From: Auanema rhodensis
Taxonomy: Eukaryota; Nematoda; Chromadorea; Rhabditida; Rhabditidae
Assembly (NCBI GenBank): GCA_964057225.1
Contig: OZ059896.1
Coordinates: forward strand, 14,306,501 to 14,370,500
Direction: 5' to 3'
DNA length: 64,000 bases
Shown: one piece after another, positions 12,901 through 24,452 of the stretch
How the letters are laid out: each line of letters opens with the position of its first letter
Numbering within the stretch: position 1 is the first letter of the stretch
Translations under genes and position numbers: made by a program
The notes under the pieces: generated by a model
Databases searched by the model: none
What the model saw: only the letters and a program-made list of their open reading frames with translations
What the model was told of the DNA's origin: nothing

Positions 12901-14675
12901 ATTTTGAAAAGAAGAATGTTTACGAGCTGAAAGTTTTAGCCTGTCGTTCGGCTAACTGTTCATCCGTTCATATATTTATTTCTGTTAACGATAGGAATGA
13001 TAACTGCCCCATATTCCCAAAACAGGTAAATCAGTCAAACTTAGAAGGTTGCAGCTGATCAAATCGTTTCAGGATGTACGTCTTAGTTTGGTTGAAAACG
13101 ATAAATCACCTTTACCTCGTCAAGTTGGTCGTATTCCTGCAGCATTAGATGCAGATTTTCACTCAGATAACACAAAGGTTTGTATTTAGGATTGTTTTTG
13201 TGCAAATCAAACGACTTTTTCCTTAATAAAGTAAGTCATTTTAGGTTTGCTATACTACGGAATCACCCCTGTTCTTCTTTGCTGATCCGACTTTACCAAT
13301 CTTATATACAAACGTAAGCTTTGATAGAGAACAGCATAAACAACATCAAATTACTGTAAGTGTTCATGTTTACCAACGAAAATGTAAAAATGGTTTGTTT
13401 AGATTGTTTCCTTTGATTGCTTATTGTCTTGTCGGGATCCTCATAAGCCCATGAACAGCACTATTACGGGAATTATTGAAGTTTTGGATAAAAACGACAA
13501 CATTCCACGATTTAGCGAAAGAACTTATACAGCTACTGTAATTCAAGTAAGACACATAGAGAAAATCTTATACTAAAACACATTTTTTGTTATTTTAGGG
13601 ACAGGTATCTGCAGGAAGCCATCTACTTACATTGTCTGCTACTGATCTGGATGTTGAACCTGATGGCTTGCGCTATTCCATACAAGGTCCTGTTCGTACA
13701 GGCATGGAATCCTATCTTCATCATGACTCTCCAATAGCTGTTGATTCAAGTACTGGAGAAGTATCAGCCAATGATATTCTAAGAGAACCCTTGTATACCT
13801 TCACGGCAGCTGTAATTGATGGTGCTGGTCATGAAGATACTGCTATTGTAACTGTAAGAAATATCAAACAGATACATACACTCCTTTGAATTTCAGGTTT
13901 ATGTTGTCACGTACGAGCAACAAGCTGAACTTCTTTTTGATGCTCCATTTGATCTGATTATCCATAATGAGAAAAATATTATTAAGTATGAACTCCAAAT
14001 TCTTTCTAAATTTAATTAACATATTCAGGCTATTATCAGAAGTTACAGCTTTAACAGCTGTAGTTGATCGTTGTCGCCAAAATTCGAATTTCACTCTTGT
14101 TCTAGCTCATTTCTTGCAAAAAGATGGAACATTCGCGAATGTAGACAACATTATCAAGTGAGAAAATTAGAAAAAATATCTTAATATCCTACGCCTTCAG
14201 TATTATAACAACTTCCAACTCGTCTGCTAAACGCGAACTTCGAAATTCATATGGTCTTCGAGAAGCTGTCGCATCTCCACAAACCTTTATTCCCTTAAAC
14301 ACAACTACAATTTCTGTGAGTTTCACAACTCTCTCCTATCATAATTTCAAAAACTTTTTTTCAGATTGGTGTAGCTGCTACATTATGCATGCTTCTCCTT
14401 CTCTGTATTTGTTGTTGGTGTCGATCTCGCAATGACTACTCGAATAAACTTCATCAAATTTCGGTACACGCAGCTGCAGTTCATCATCATCAAGCGACAC
14501 TGGGTCGAGGGAATCCGTAAGTCCAAGAGTAATCAATGCTTGAAACTGTGTAATACTTTATAGAAAGCGACCTCCTACCTACTACATTGACGGTGTTGTT
14601 CCGATTATAGCCGCCAATGGTACTACAGGTAGAATGGTTCCTCCTCCGCCTCCTTTGCAATCAACAGAATTATAA
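3987..14675 (+). CDS. Large multi-repeat cadherin, single-pass membrane protein
   Basis: A many-exon gene. The first exon (ATG at 3987) encodes a signal peptide (MLLLALSQGQLISIFLLI). Exon 2 (to 4422) and the exon from 7570 complete the first cadherin repeat, which ends in DVNDNAPEF. Later calcium-binding linkers are seen as DINDNSPKF (about 9240), DVNDNAPSF (9645), DLNDNYPVF (10095), DNDAPPSF (11235), DINDNRPIF (11655-11775), DVNDNKPV (12175), DRNDNCPIF (12990) and DKNDNIPRF (13485), implying roughly 11-13 EC repeats. Near the end is one transmembrane helix (VAATLCMLLLLCICCW) and a short tail of about 70 residues ending in a proline run (MVPPPPPLQSTEL). I see no EGF or laminin-G modules and no recognisable beta-catenin-binding region, so it is unlikely to be a classical HMR-1/E-cadherin. 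Role: calcium-dependent cell-surface adhesion. I cannot assign a specific orthologue. Confidence 0.9.
4423..7569. other. Long second intron of the cadherin gene (3.1 kb)
   Basis: The donor GATGTAAGT at 4422/4423 and acceptor TTATTTCAG at 7561-7569 bracket an intron far larger than the 40-60 base introns elsewhere in the gene. It holds CT-rich tracts (around 4740-4790), an AT microsatellite and several open frames without recognisable content. Long 5' introns in nematodes often carry enhancers or alternative promoters. No nested gene could be supported. Confidence 0.65.
7307..7332. repeat. (AT)13 microsatellite
   Basis: A perfect AT dinucleotide run near the 3' end of the long cadherin intron. 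It is likely polymorphic and may be prone to assembly error. Confidence 0.9.
10782..10865 (-). tRNA. tRNA-Ile(UAU) with a short intron
   Basis: The reverse complement folds as a full cloverleaf. The acceptor GCTCCAT pairs perfectly with ATGGAGC. There is a D arm GCGC..GCGC, an anticodon stem TGGTA/TGCCA and a T arm around the TTCGATCC loop. The anticodon loop begins CTTATA, giving anticodon UAU, and is followed by about 10 extra bases before the stem resumes. That is the canonical intron position after base 37, and an intron is typical of eukaryotic tRNA-Ile(UAU). A T5 run just downstream (A5 at 10773-10777 on the given strand) is a Pol III terminator. The gene lies antisense within a cadherin intron. 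Confidence 0.93.
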
Positions 14676-15095
14676 GAAATTGATATTTTGTTCTCAAAAT
14701 CGGTGCTTCATAAAGAATGGTTTATCATCGTTAATTGGAAAAATTTATATTATTATTGATATTCAATATAGTTAGTTATGTACGTTCTTCGTTATTATGT
14801 GCTTGTGCTCAGAAATTCTAGTCTTTCAATTTTGTTTCTGCTCACCTTATTTTCATTCCCTCAAATGTTTCAAACTCAAATACAGGTTTTTATAATGTTT
14901 AAAAAGTTCATTTATGTAGAATAAATGTTATTTTGTATGAAAAGTTATATTTCAATTTGTCTGATAAACGAACCGAAAAGTATCAATAACATTAGATCAG
15001 ATATTTACAATGATTTTTCAATCACAGAACAACATACCGCATTATACAAATAAAGGAAATTCATAATTGGCATTTGAATTCTTTCCATATAATTA
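14676..15095. other. 3' UTR space between convergent cadherin and ANKLE2 genes
   Basis: AT-rich sequence between two facing stop codons. AATAAA-like signals occur for both strands (for example near 14932). No gene is seen. Confidence 0.6.
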
Positions 15096-17477
15096 TTAAT
15101 CAAAAAGAAACTTTGGCCTTCTAGAAGAAGCTTTATTTCTTCTTGGAGAATCTTTTGTAGGCCATTCCGTACGCACTTGTACAGATAACGACGCGATTTT
15201 TCTCATAAAATGACGCGTAATTGGATATTTCTCCAATCTTATTGGTTCCAATTGATTTAAGGCTAAGAATAAATCATTATCACACTGAAATATGTTGATT
15301 TTATAACATAAGAAGCCTAAAAGTTTCAAACCTTTGTTGGCTCTTCCAATATAAAGATAGGGGGTGGGGAAGAGGGGGGAGTTATAAAGCGATCTTCCTC
15401 GCTTAAACGGAAATTCCTAAAAAAGATAAAGTCAATAAGTTATCTACATTATGTCAGATCGAACCGAGTTTGCAGGGGTAAAGGGGAATTTAGTGTTAAC
15501 TTAGCGAAATCATCTGATACCCCATCCAAGGAATCATTAAAATATTCAAGGGCATCTTCAAAATAACTATCAGAATCATCATCTTCGTCTTCATCTGTAA
15601 ATTCATTATATTCAATGTATTCTTTGCAAACAATGCGTACCGCTCACAGATCCAAATGATAATCTACGGTTAACGCTTTCTTCTTTGTGTTCAGTGGACT
15701 CCGAGGCGGTCAATCGTTTTCCTCGGAAAAAATCTTCGATTTCATCCAAACTCTAAGAAAAATATAAAATTGATGAATAAATACCATAAGTTATACCGAA
15801 TTATCTTCCAAATTCAAAAGGCGATTACCAACGAAAAACCAAGATTCATTCCAGGGCACATTAGACTCCTTTGCTAGTTGTCGTCCTATTCTCTCATGTC
15901 CCTAAAGAATATTTTGAATGTCGCTGTGCTATTTTCTAATGTAAATGGTAACTTTAGATTTATTTTTTTCACAAGCGAAAAAGAGAAACGATTGTATATA
16001 GAAAGCAAAATATACTTTTTCTCCATCACTAAGTTTAATTTCTTTAATTTCTTTCTTGGGTGCTGTCCATTTTTTATAAAACATATCAGCATCAGACTGG
16101 GAGATAAATGGTCCTGCACATGCTGCTAAGTTGAACTTATTCTTGTCTGGAGACGAATTAATACCAGACCTATAAAAAGTTATTAACAACACGAAGAGAA
16201 TACGTAATTACCGTGAATCACAGATCGTTAGTTTCGGAAATTCATCAACTGGGAAAATTTTGGCAGATGTAGCGTCTAGGGCATTTCTGTATAAAGCTAC
16301 AAACCAGCCTTTTAAGAGTAATTCAATCTCTTTCTGAAAATTCTCTATATGCAACTTTAAAATGAAATTAAAGCAACCTTTACAATAGCAACATCCTCAT
16401 TTTTATATCGTTCGCATATCACATCGGCTGGCAACTTACTTTGGCTGAAAAATATAAATTAAAATATAATTTTTTTTTATTAATTCACATACTTGTTTTT
16501 TAAAACTTTTTCTATTAAATGCTGTGATAACAAAACTCTTACAACATCTCGATGACCAAATTTAGCGGCCATGTGAAGTGGTGTCTCACAGCTTCCCTAT
16601 AATGAAGTAAAAACATAATAACGGAACTTATAGATTACTACACACCTTATCGGGAGTATTAAGATATGAACGTAAAATATTTTCTCTTCTGAATAAAACG
16701 TCATCCTTAGATGTACCATAGCACTTTAAATAATAATCCACATCTGTAAACCAAACAAATATCAAATACAATACAAGAGAAATAAATTTCAAACCATTCA
16801 AACGTTTAAATAGTTCAGTTATTATTTTAATTTTTCCAGATTTTGCGGCAATATGTAAAATATTGAAACGGAATCCTTCCTTAAATTTAAAAATTATACC
16901 AAGAACACAATTATGGACAAATTTAAAAGTACCATTATTATAGTAGCCGTGTCACCACTAGTATTTATAAGATATCGCGGATTGGAATCAATTAGAGCAC
17001 TAAATTACCGATTCAAAGATAACAAGAAAAACGAAGGGTACTAACCAAAACTGTTCTACCTCATTTTTCTCAACATGCTTCTTCATAACAGTTTTCTTAT
17101 ATGGATCTACGGAAGGAAATAAATTACCAGGTTCGGAAGCAGAAACTGTTTCTTCCCTGAACATCGATTGTTACAAAAGTTTACATTTAAATTTAGCCCA
17201 CCTAACTACCATCGGTGAAACACACGCATCACCAGAAGCTAAAAAATTAAGAGCGTCCTGAGAAGATGAAAATCTCTTAAATCGAGCACCTGAAACATAA
17301 AAACTGTGAAAGAAATTCACTAATCTCCAAACCATTGCTTTTAGCTTCTGGTGAAGTTACAAATTTTGTAGCTTCTTTTACACTTAAGAAAACTTCTTTG
17401 GGAGAATTCGGAAAGTTGTTTTCGTAATATACAGCAAATACAGGACTTCGACAGTCGTTATCGGGAGTTTTTGTCAT
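15096..17477 (-). CDS. lem-4: ANKLE2/LEM-4 homologue (ankyrin-repeat regulator of nuclear envelope reassembly)
   Basis: ANKLE2 recruits PP2A and opposes VRK1, so that BAF is dephosphorylated and the nuclear envelope re-forms after mitosis. Seen here in order: a caulimovirus-viroplasmin/RNase-H-like module ([20 protein letters not shown], then [20 protein letters not shown] across the first splice); ankyrin-type repeats ([32 protein letters not shown]); the family block [18 protein letters not shown]; and [13 protein letters not shown] followed by a [11 protein letters not shown] region. An acidic stretch lies around 15540-15720 and a basic end ([16 protein letters not shown]) closes the protein. 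The first intron uses donor GTTTGG. Human ANKLE2 has an N-terminal membrane segment and LEM domain. This protein starts directly at the viroplasmin-like module, so both appear absent unless an upstream exon was missed. Confidence 0.85.
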
Positions 17478-18013
17478 GCTGAAACCAGTATTCTGTTACA
17501 TAAATTACATTTGGAATTATTAAGTATTGGCATTGTAAGAATATTTGAAAAAATGATGACCTGAATTTAATTTCGAGGTTGACAAGCAAGAACTCAGCTT
17601 AAATATAAGTACCATATGTGCAACTAGTTAAAAACACTTTTTACAACCCAGTAATCAATTTCAAAACAGTGTTCAACGGTACGCAAATTATCCTCGTTTC
17701 ATCATAAGTTTCAACACTGCTCATGGGCTGTAAAAAGTTTCAGAACTCCAACCAGCCTCATGTATGTTTCATAATACAAAGAGAAATAATTAATACATAC
17801 TCCAAGTAGTGAACGTATTTCATCCAAATCTCAGCATTTCCTCAGCGGCTAGGCTATATTCAAATGTTTATAAAATAAAAAAGTCGCAACCGTGCGTTGG
17901 TGTGTTTTCATTTTGGCGGCTAAAACGAAGGGGTGGCGTTATCGCGCATTATAGTTACAAGCTCGTTATTGAGCCTTTGCTTTATACTCGTTTAATTTTG
18001 TATATTATTCATA
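17478..18013. other. Divergent promoter region
   Basis: Sequence shared between the minus-strand ANKLE2 gene and the plus-strand chromo-shadow-like gene. No open frame with recognisable content. It probably carries promoters for both genes, including the start of the plus-strand cluster 18014-20400. Confidence 0.55.
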
Positions 18014-18501
18014 ATGGCTTCTAATGAATATAAAATCAGACGGATTTTAGATGAAGAACCCAGCACTGGAAGAGTAAGTTTTTTCATAAAATATTCTTTT
18101 AATTATCAATTATGTTTAGGGTAATTTCACCTTGAAATATTTGGTTGATTGGGAGCCATCTCTTTTGGATGCTAGGAACGTCAGCAGTAAGCCATTTTTA
18201 TTTATTTTTTTAATATTTGACTATGCTAAGAAGATGCCAAGGAATGTTATAAGTTTGGAATAGTAGTCCAAGGACCAGCTGAGATACAAGATGATGGCAA
18301 AAGTGCTACCGACTTCTCCAAAATGGATTGGATCATTTTCAAGTAAATTTAATGTGTGTAAACATTGTATATATATTTATTTTTAGAGTTGAAAAAAGTA
18401 ATCCGAAAAATGTGGCAGTTCTTAAAATAGATTATGAACGTTTGAAGAAAGAATACCCACAAGAGCTCATTAACTATTTTGAGCGACAAAGTTCTGTTTA
18501 A
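18014..18501 (+). CDS. Small chromo/chromo-shadow-like protein
   Basis: Four exons give about 117 residues. The N-terminal part, YKIRRILDEEPSTGRGNFTL then KYLVDWEPS, resembles the beta-sheet core of chromo or chromo-shadow domains (ILD....G...YLVKW). The C-terminal YPQELINYFERQ matches the last helix of the HP1 chromo-shadow domain (CPQ.VI.FYEERL). Between them is an unusual insert of about 50 residues (KECYKFGIVVQGPAEIQDDG). A chromo-shadow domain would imply dimerisation and binding of chromatin partners. The aromatic cage of a histone-methyl-lysine reader is not evident, so peptide binding rather than H3K9me reading is more likely. First gene of a compact same-strand cluster (MED9, MSS4, lsm-3). 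The second acceptor is ambiguous between two AGs three bases apart, which changes one or two residues. Confidence 0.55.
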
Positions 18502-18755
18502 AGTTGTATAATTTTTAGTATGATCTCGAATTTGTATGGTCATTTTCCTTTGATGTATGCATTTTATAGTTATTCTTACTTTGTCGTTCACTAATCAATC
18601 TTAATAATACTCGAGATCTTTTTAAAAAAAAGTTAACTTGGTATAATAATAGTTTTATACATAAACTTCTTCTGTATCGGTTATAAGCCATGGAAACTAT
18701 TTTAAAGTTTGCTAATTTACGTGTTTTTACGTTCAATTTAGTTGCTCTTGTCTTT

Positions 18756-19267
18756 ATGAGCAACTCGACTAAAACAGGAACTGCAGCAGATTGTGTTAAA
18801 CTAGTCAATAAGAGCTATTCTGATCTACTGAATCTTCTTAGCTCGTAAGTTCTCCAATATTAATTTCTTTATTTTTGTTGCCATAAAATTTTAAGGTTTG
18901 ACAAGGGAGCAACATCAGAGTTAACACAAAGACTTCGTCAAGTTGAAACAGGTTAATGTCTTCTAAAACTTATAAATCAATATTCATTTTTTGAATTTAT
19001 AATTTATGCACTTTGTTCATAAATTAAATTTGCATTCTTTAATTTTTCAGCTGTTCAAGATTTACGAGAATCTGTAAAACAGATCCCTGATATTGGGTCA
19101 GAAGAACAGAAACAAAGAGAGAAAATAAAAGATCTTTACCGGTATTTCCAAAATTTAAAAAAATAAATAAGGAGGAGAAATATTTTAGTCAAATCAGATT
19201 GAAAGACGAACTCATTGAATCTTTCGGAAATTACAATGTTGTCGACGGAACAAGTACGACATTTTAA
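18756..19267 (+). CDS. mdt-9: Mediator complex subunit 9 homologue
   Basis: About 104 residues in four exons. MED9 is a small coiled-coil subunit of the Mediator middle module, which links transcription factors to RNA polymerase II. The conserved C-terminal pattern is visible: paired helices with LRESVKQIPDIGSEEQKQ and then QIRLKDELIESFGNY, matching the vertebrate LREQVRTKNELLQKYKSL type of ending. The start at 18756 is chosen because an AG acceptor (CAATTTAG) lies just upstream and would be the trans-splice site. An in-frame ATG at 18689 would add a hydrophobic extension not seen in the family. The last 32 bases overlap the MSS4 frame. The match is by motif only, so an alternative small coiled-coil protein is possible. 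Confidence 0.65.
19187..19188 (+). promoter_or_regulatory. Acceptor AG possibly shared by MED9 cis-splicing and MSS4 trans-splicing
   Basis: TATTTTAG at 19181-19188 is the cis acceptor of the last MED9 exon. No better AG lies between it and the MSS4 coding region, and the first ATG downstream of it (19236) is in the MSS4 frame. A leader spliced here would therefore make an MSS4 messenger. Confidence 0.4.
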
Positions 19268-19676
19268 TTTTTTTTTAAATTATAAATTTCTCGTATTTCG
19301 GGCTCTTGAAACGAAGAAAAACGAAAAAGTCATTATTTGCAAGCACTGTCAGAGCATAATTCTGTTAAGTGACAAAGGAATTTGGACTGATAAAACATAT
19401 GACATTCCACTCCCAACGCAGAAAAAAGGAGAACAAACTCAAAAGGTTTTTTTCTATATATTCTAGCTCTTTTATAATAGTGTATAATAGGAATCTTTAA
19501 CTGGATTCTGGTATGTGACTGATAAGTTCGATTTCGAAAATGCGGGATTCACAAATTCCGTTGATGGTTGTCGATATCTGACTTGCGCCGATTGTGATTT
19601 CGGGCCAATTGGAATTGCTGATAAAGATCCTGAGCAATATCTTATTGCTCCCAGCCGTATTCTATATAAGGAATAA
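19236..19676 (+). CDS. MSS4/RABIF homologue, Rab-binding guanine-nucleotide-release factor
   Basis: MSS4 binds nucleotide-free exocytic Rab GTPases and acts as a chaperone or weak exchange factor. The zinc-binding pairs are present: CKHCQS early and CADCDFGPIGI late. Between them is the signature WYVTDKFDFENAGFTNSVDG then RYLTCADC. One intron (19447-19490) keeps the frame. The only ATG in frame upstream of the first CxxC is at 19236, inside the MED9 coding region, giving an N-terminal stretch MLSTEQVRHFNFF that is not conserved. No intron with a good acceptor removes it. The product identity is solid; the start is uncertain. It sits third in the 18.0-20.4 kb cluster, with lsm-3 150 bases downstream. 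Confidence 0.85.
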
Positions 19677-19825
19677 CTTTCTCATTTGTCTATGTTGTGA
19701 TTTTGTATTTTTCGAATAAAACTATTTTCTTATTTAAGAGTACCTTGCTTTTGGGTCAATCATCCACATTATCTTAGATTGTTATTACCATATTTGCTTA
19801 AGTTAATGTCATTTTATAGATTGCC

Positions 19826-20400
19826 ATGGCTTCTGAAAAGAAAGAACCCCAGGTATTTACAGAATCATTTGAGATCTAACATTTACTTTTTTTTGTTTCA
19901 GACTCTTGGATCTACTGTGGAAGAACCACTTGATTTGATTAGACTCAGTTTAGACGAAAAGGTTTTCATAAAAATGAGAAATGATCGCGAGGTTAGAATT
20001 TAAAAATTTAAAAATTATTTTCATTCATTTCATTAATTTGCTTAGATTAGAGGAAAACTTCACGCATTCGATCAACATTTGAATATGATCCTTTCAGACG
20101 TAAGTTATCTTGGCACAAATGTTACTATTGAAACCCTTGTCTGTGTGCCGCCATAGCTCAGTCGGTTAGAGCGTGGGTCTAATAAGCCCAAGGTCGCAGG
20201 TTCGACCCCTGCTGGCGGCAAAACATTTTTGCTATTTCTTATTTTAAAATTTTCTTCAGGTGGAGGAGACTGTAACTACTACCGAAGTAGACGATGAATC
20301 CTTCGAAGCTATTTATCATCAGACAAAGAGAAATATTCCAATGTTATTTGTAAGAGGAGATGCTGTTATCTTGGTCTCACCTCCAGTGAGAGCAAGTTAA
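19826..20400 (+). CDS. lsm-3: LSm3, U6 snRNA-associated Sm-like protein
   Basis: LSm3 is part of the LSm2-8 ring on U6 snRNA in splicing and the LSm1-7 ring in mRNA decapping. The translation is nearly collinear with animal LSm3 over its whole length of about 100 residues: [20 protein letters not shown], Sm1 motif [22 protein letters not shown], and Sm2 motif [20 protein letters not shown]. Four exons. An AG acceptor (TTTTATAG) 6 bases before the ATG fits trans-splicing and internal operon position. The third intron (20100-20259) is enlarged because it contains a tRNA-Ile(AAU) gene on the same strand. Confidence 0.97.
20147..20220 (+). tRNA. tRNA-Ile(AAU)
   Basis: A 74-base cloverleaf with acceptor GCCGCCA/TGGCGGC, D arm GCTC..GAGC, anticodon stem TGGGT/GCCCA and loop CTAATAA (anticodon AAU, read as IAU). 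The T arm is GCAGG/CCTGC with loop TTCGACC. No intron. T5 at 20226-20230 is a Pol III terminator. It is embedded in an intron of lsm-3, same strand. Confidence 0.96.
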
Positions 20401-20750
20401 TTTGTTGTTTTTATTTCATTGTTTTCAAAAAAATATGTCGTAGAATTCACTTCAATGAATTTTAACCGAATTCGCATTTTTTTTATTTTTTAAAGAACAC
20501 AGTAACCGCAAATGCAATGCTTCTCATATGTTGATCAGAACGCTTTTTAGACGGAATTAACTTATTTTTCTTAGAACCTCATTCGTAATTCGAGCTTTTG
20601 TCGACTGAATATTGGATTAAGACTTTAGAATACGGAAAAGGGGTTGGAAGATATGTATATGAGTTCTACAGTATGCTTGAATCGGAACAAGGTAGAAGGG
20701 CGGAGTCAGCGCTGGTGTGTGGCGGAGGGTAGCCAATCGGTTGACTAAGC
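20401..20750. other. Promoter region of the Pax gene
   Basis: The gap between lsm-3 and Pax. The last 60 bases become GC-richer and include a CCAAT box (GCCAATCGG near 20732-20740) close to the Pax start codon. No gene is seen. Confidence 0.5.
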
Positions 20751-23123
<2,373 letters not shown>

Positions 23124-24452
23124 AGTAGAATTTTTGAGATTGTGGGCCTAATAATTCTATCCAAATACCTCAACTACTGCAATTCCTTTTTCCATATTTA
23201 CTCGTTATACGGCTAGCCACCAGCATATTACATATATTAATTTATAAATCTTTTTTTTTTTGTATTTAGTGTTTTACTATGCTTTTCAGTTTACTAACAG
23301 TTTTGTACCTTTCTAAATTAAAAAATATAAATAAATATTATCATCGTATGTATATTTTTATACTTTAACCTTCGAGAAAAAAAGATATTTTCAATAACAA
23401 AAAAGAAGCTAGAATCTAATTGTTAAATGACGCGAAACAACATGTCATTACAACCAGAACAAACAACTAAGGAAGGTCATTTTTCATATTCAAACAATGA
23501 TTTTCATGATTAGAATGTACTTGTGGATATCTTTTATATGTGATTGAAATTTTTTCATGAAAACGCTATATTGCATATTAGCATCAGTTAGTTATGACAA
23601 CTTGCTAGTAGTAGTACTAATCGTGTCATCACTGACTTCACTTGATGACAACCAACAATTATGATGAAATGGTTGTCGGCTGTCAGCATTCAGTCTATTC
23701 ACTTCTCATGTTTCTCTATTCATTCATATATCATTAATTACTGCTTGACAAACCTAGGTTTGTAAACGACCTCAGCCTTTATCGAATGGCCATCGCGATG
23801 ATTCAATTGAGGAGCCTTAACTCCCATATTGGTGGTCCAACTTTGAAACTTATAGAAATTACGTCGGGAAAGATAACAGGAAATGTACATTTCTGTAAAA
23901 ATTGTCAAACAATTAGTTTACAAGCATACTTCAGCTCATGACGCTGATTTTCCCAAGGCAACTTGTTGGCTGTAAATAGGATTGGCCTCAATGATCACTA
24001 TTGAATACCCATATTGATGACAATGTGATTCAGCCCTTTAAGGATATTATAGAAGGTCGGAGAGTCGGAAGTGAGAGAAAGTGTGACCTGTAGGTTTATA
24101 GAACATGGCGGCAACATAAGATCAGTGAGAAGTCTGTCGGATTATCGTTGAAAGAAGTTAGAATAGGGCCTGAACTCGTCAAGAAAATAGTACATCATGA
24201 TATTGCTTAACTCAATTATTTGAAAATAAATCTGGCTAATTCAATTTGTACCAAGTAACCCCAAAGGAATCAAATCCACTTTAAGTAATGACAAGGCTCA
24301 CGCTAACTCATTTATGACCACCTCCTGTGCAAAAACATGGCAGATGCTATAAGATACCTCCAGATGTGCTATATGAAATCTTACAATGCTTTAGACTTTA
24401 ATTAACAACTGGAAAAAAGGTAACAACAAATCAATATCAACAACAATTTAAC
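23124..24452. other. Non-coding region between convergent Pax and dis-3
   Basis: Begins with 3' UTR sequence. Between about 23750 and 24350 the base composition is less AT-rich and there is a 50-codon open frame (MAIAMIQLRSLNSHIGGPTL at about 23787) without recognisable relatives. It could be a degraded insertion or a non-coding RNA. No gene is called. Confidence 0.45.

Noticed and set aside
18689..18755. Longer MED9 start at 18689 with a hydrophobic N-terminus.
   Set aside because: An acceptor-like CAATTTAG lies between this ATG and the one at 18756, and the extension has no counterpart in MED9.
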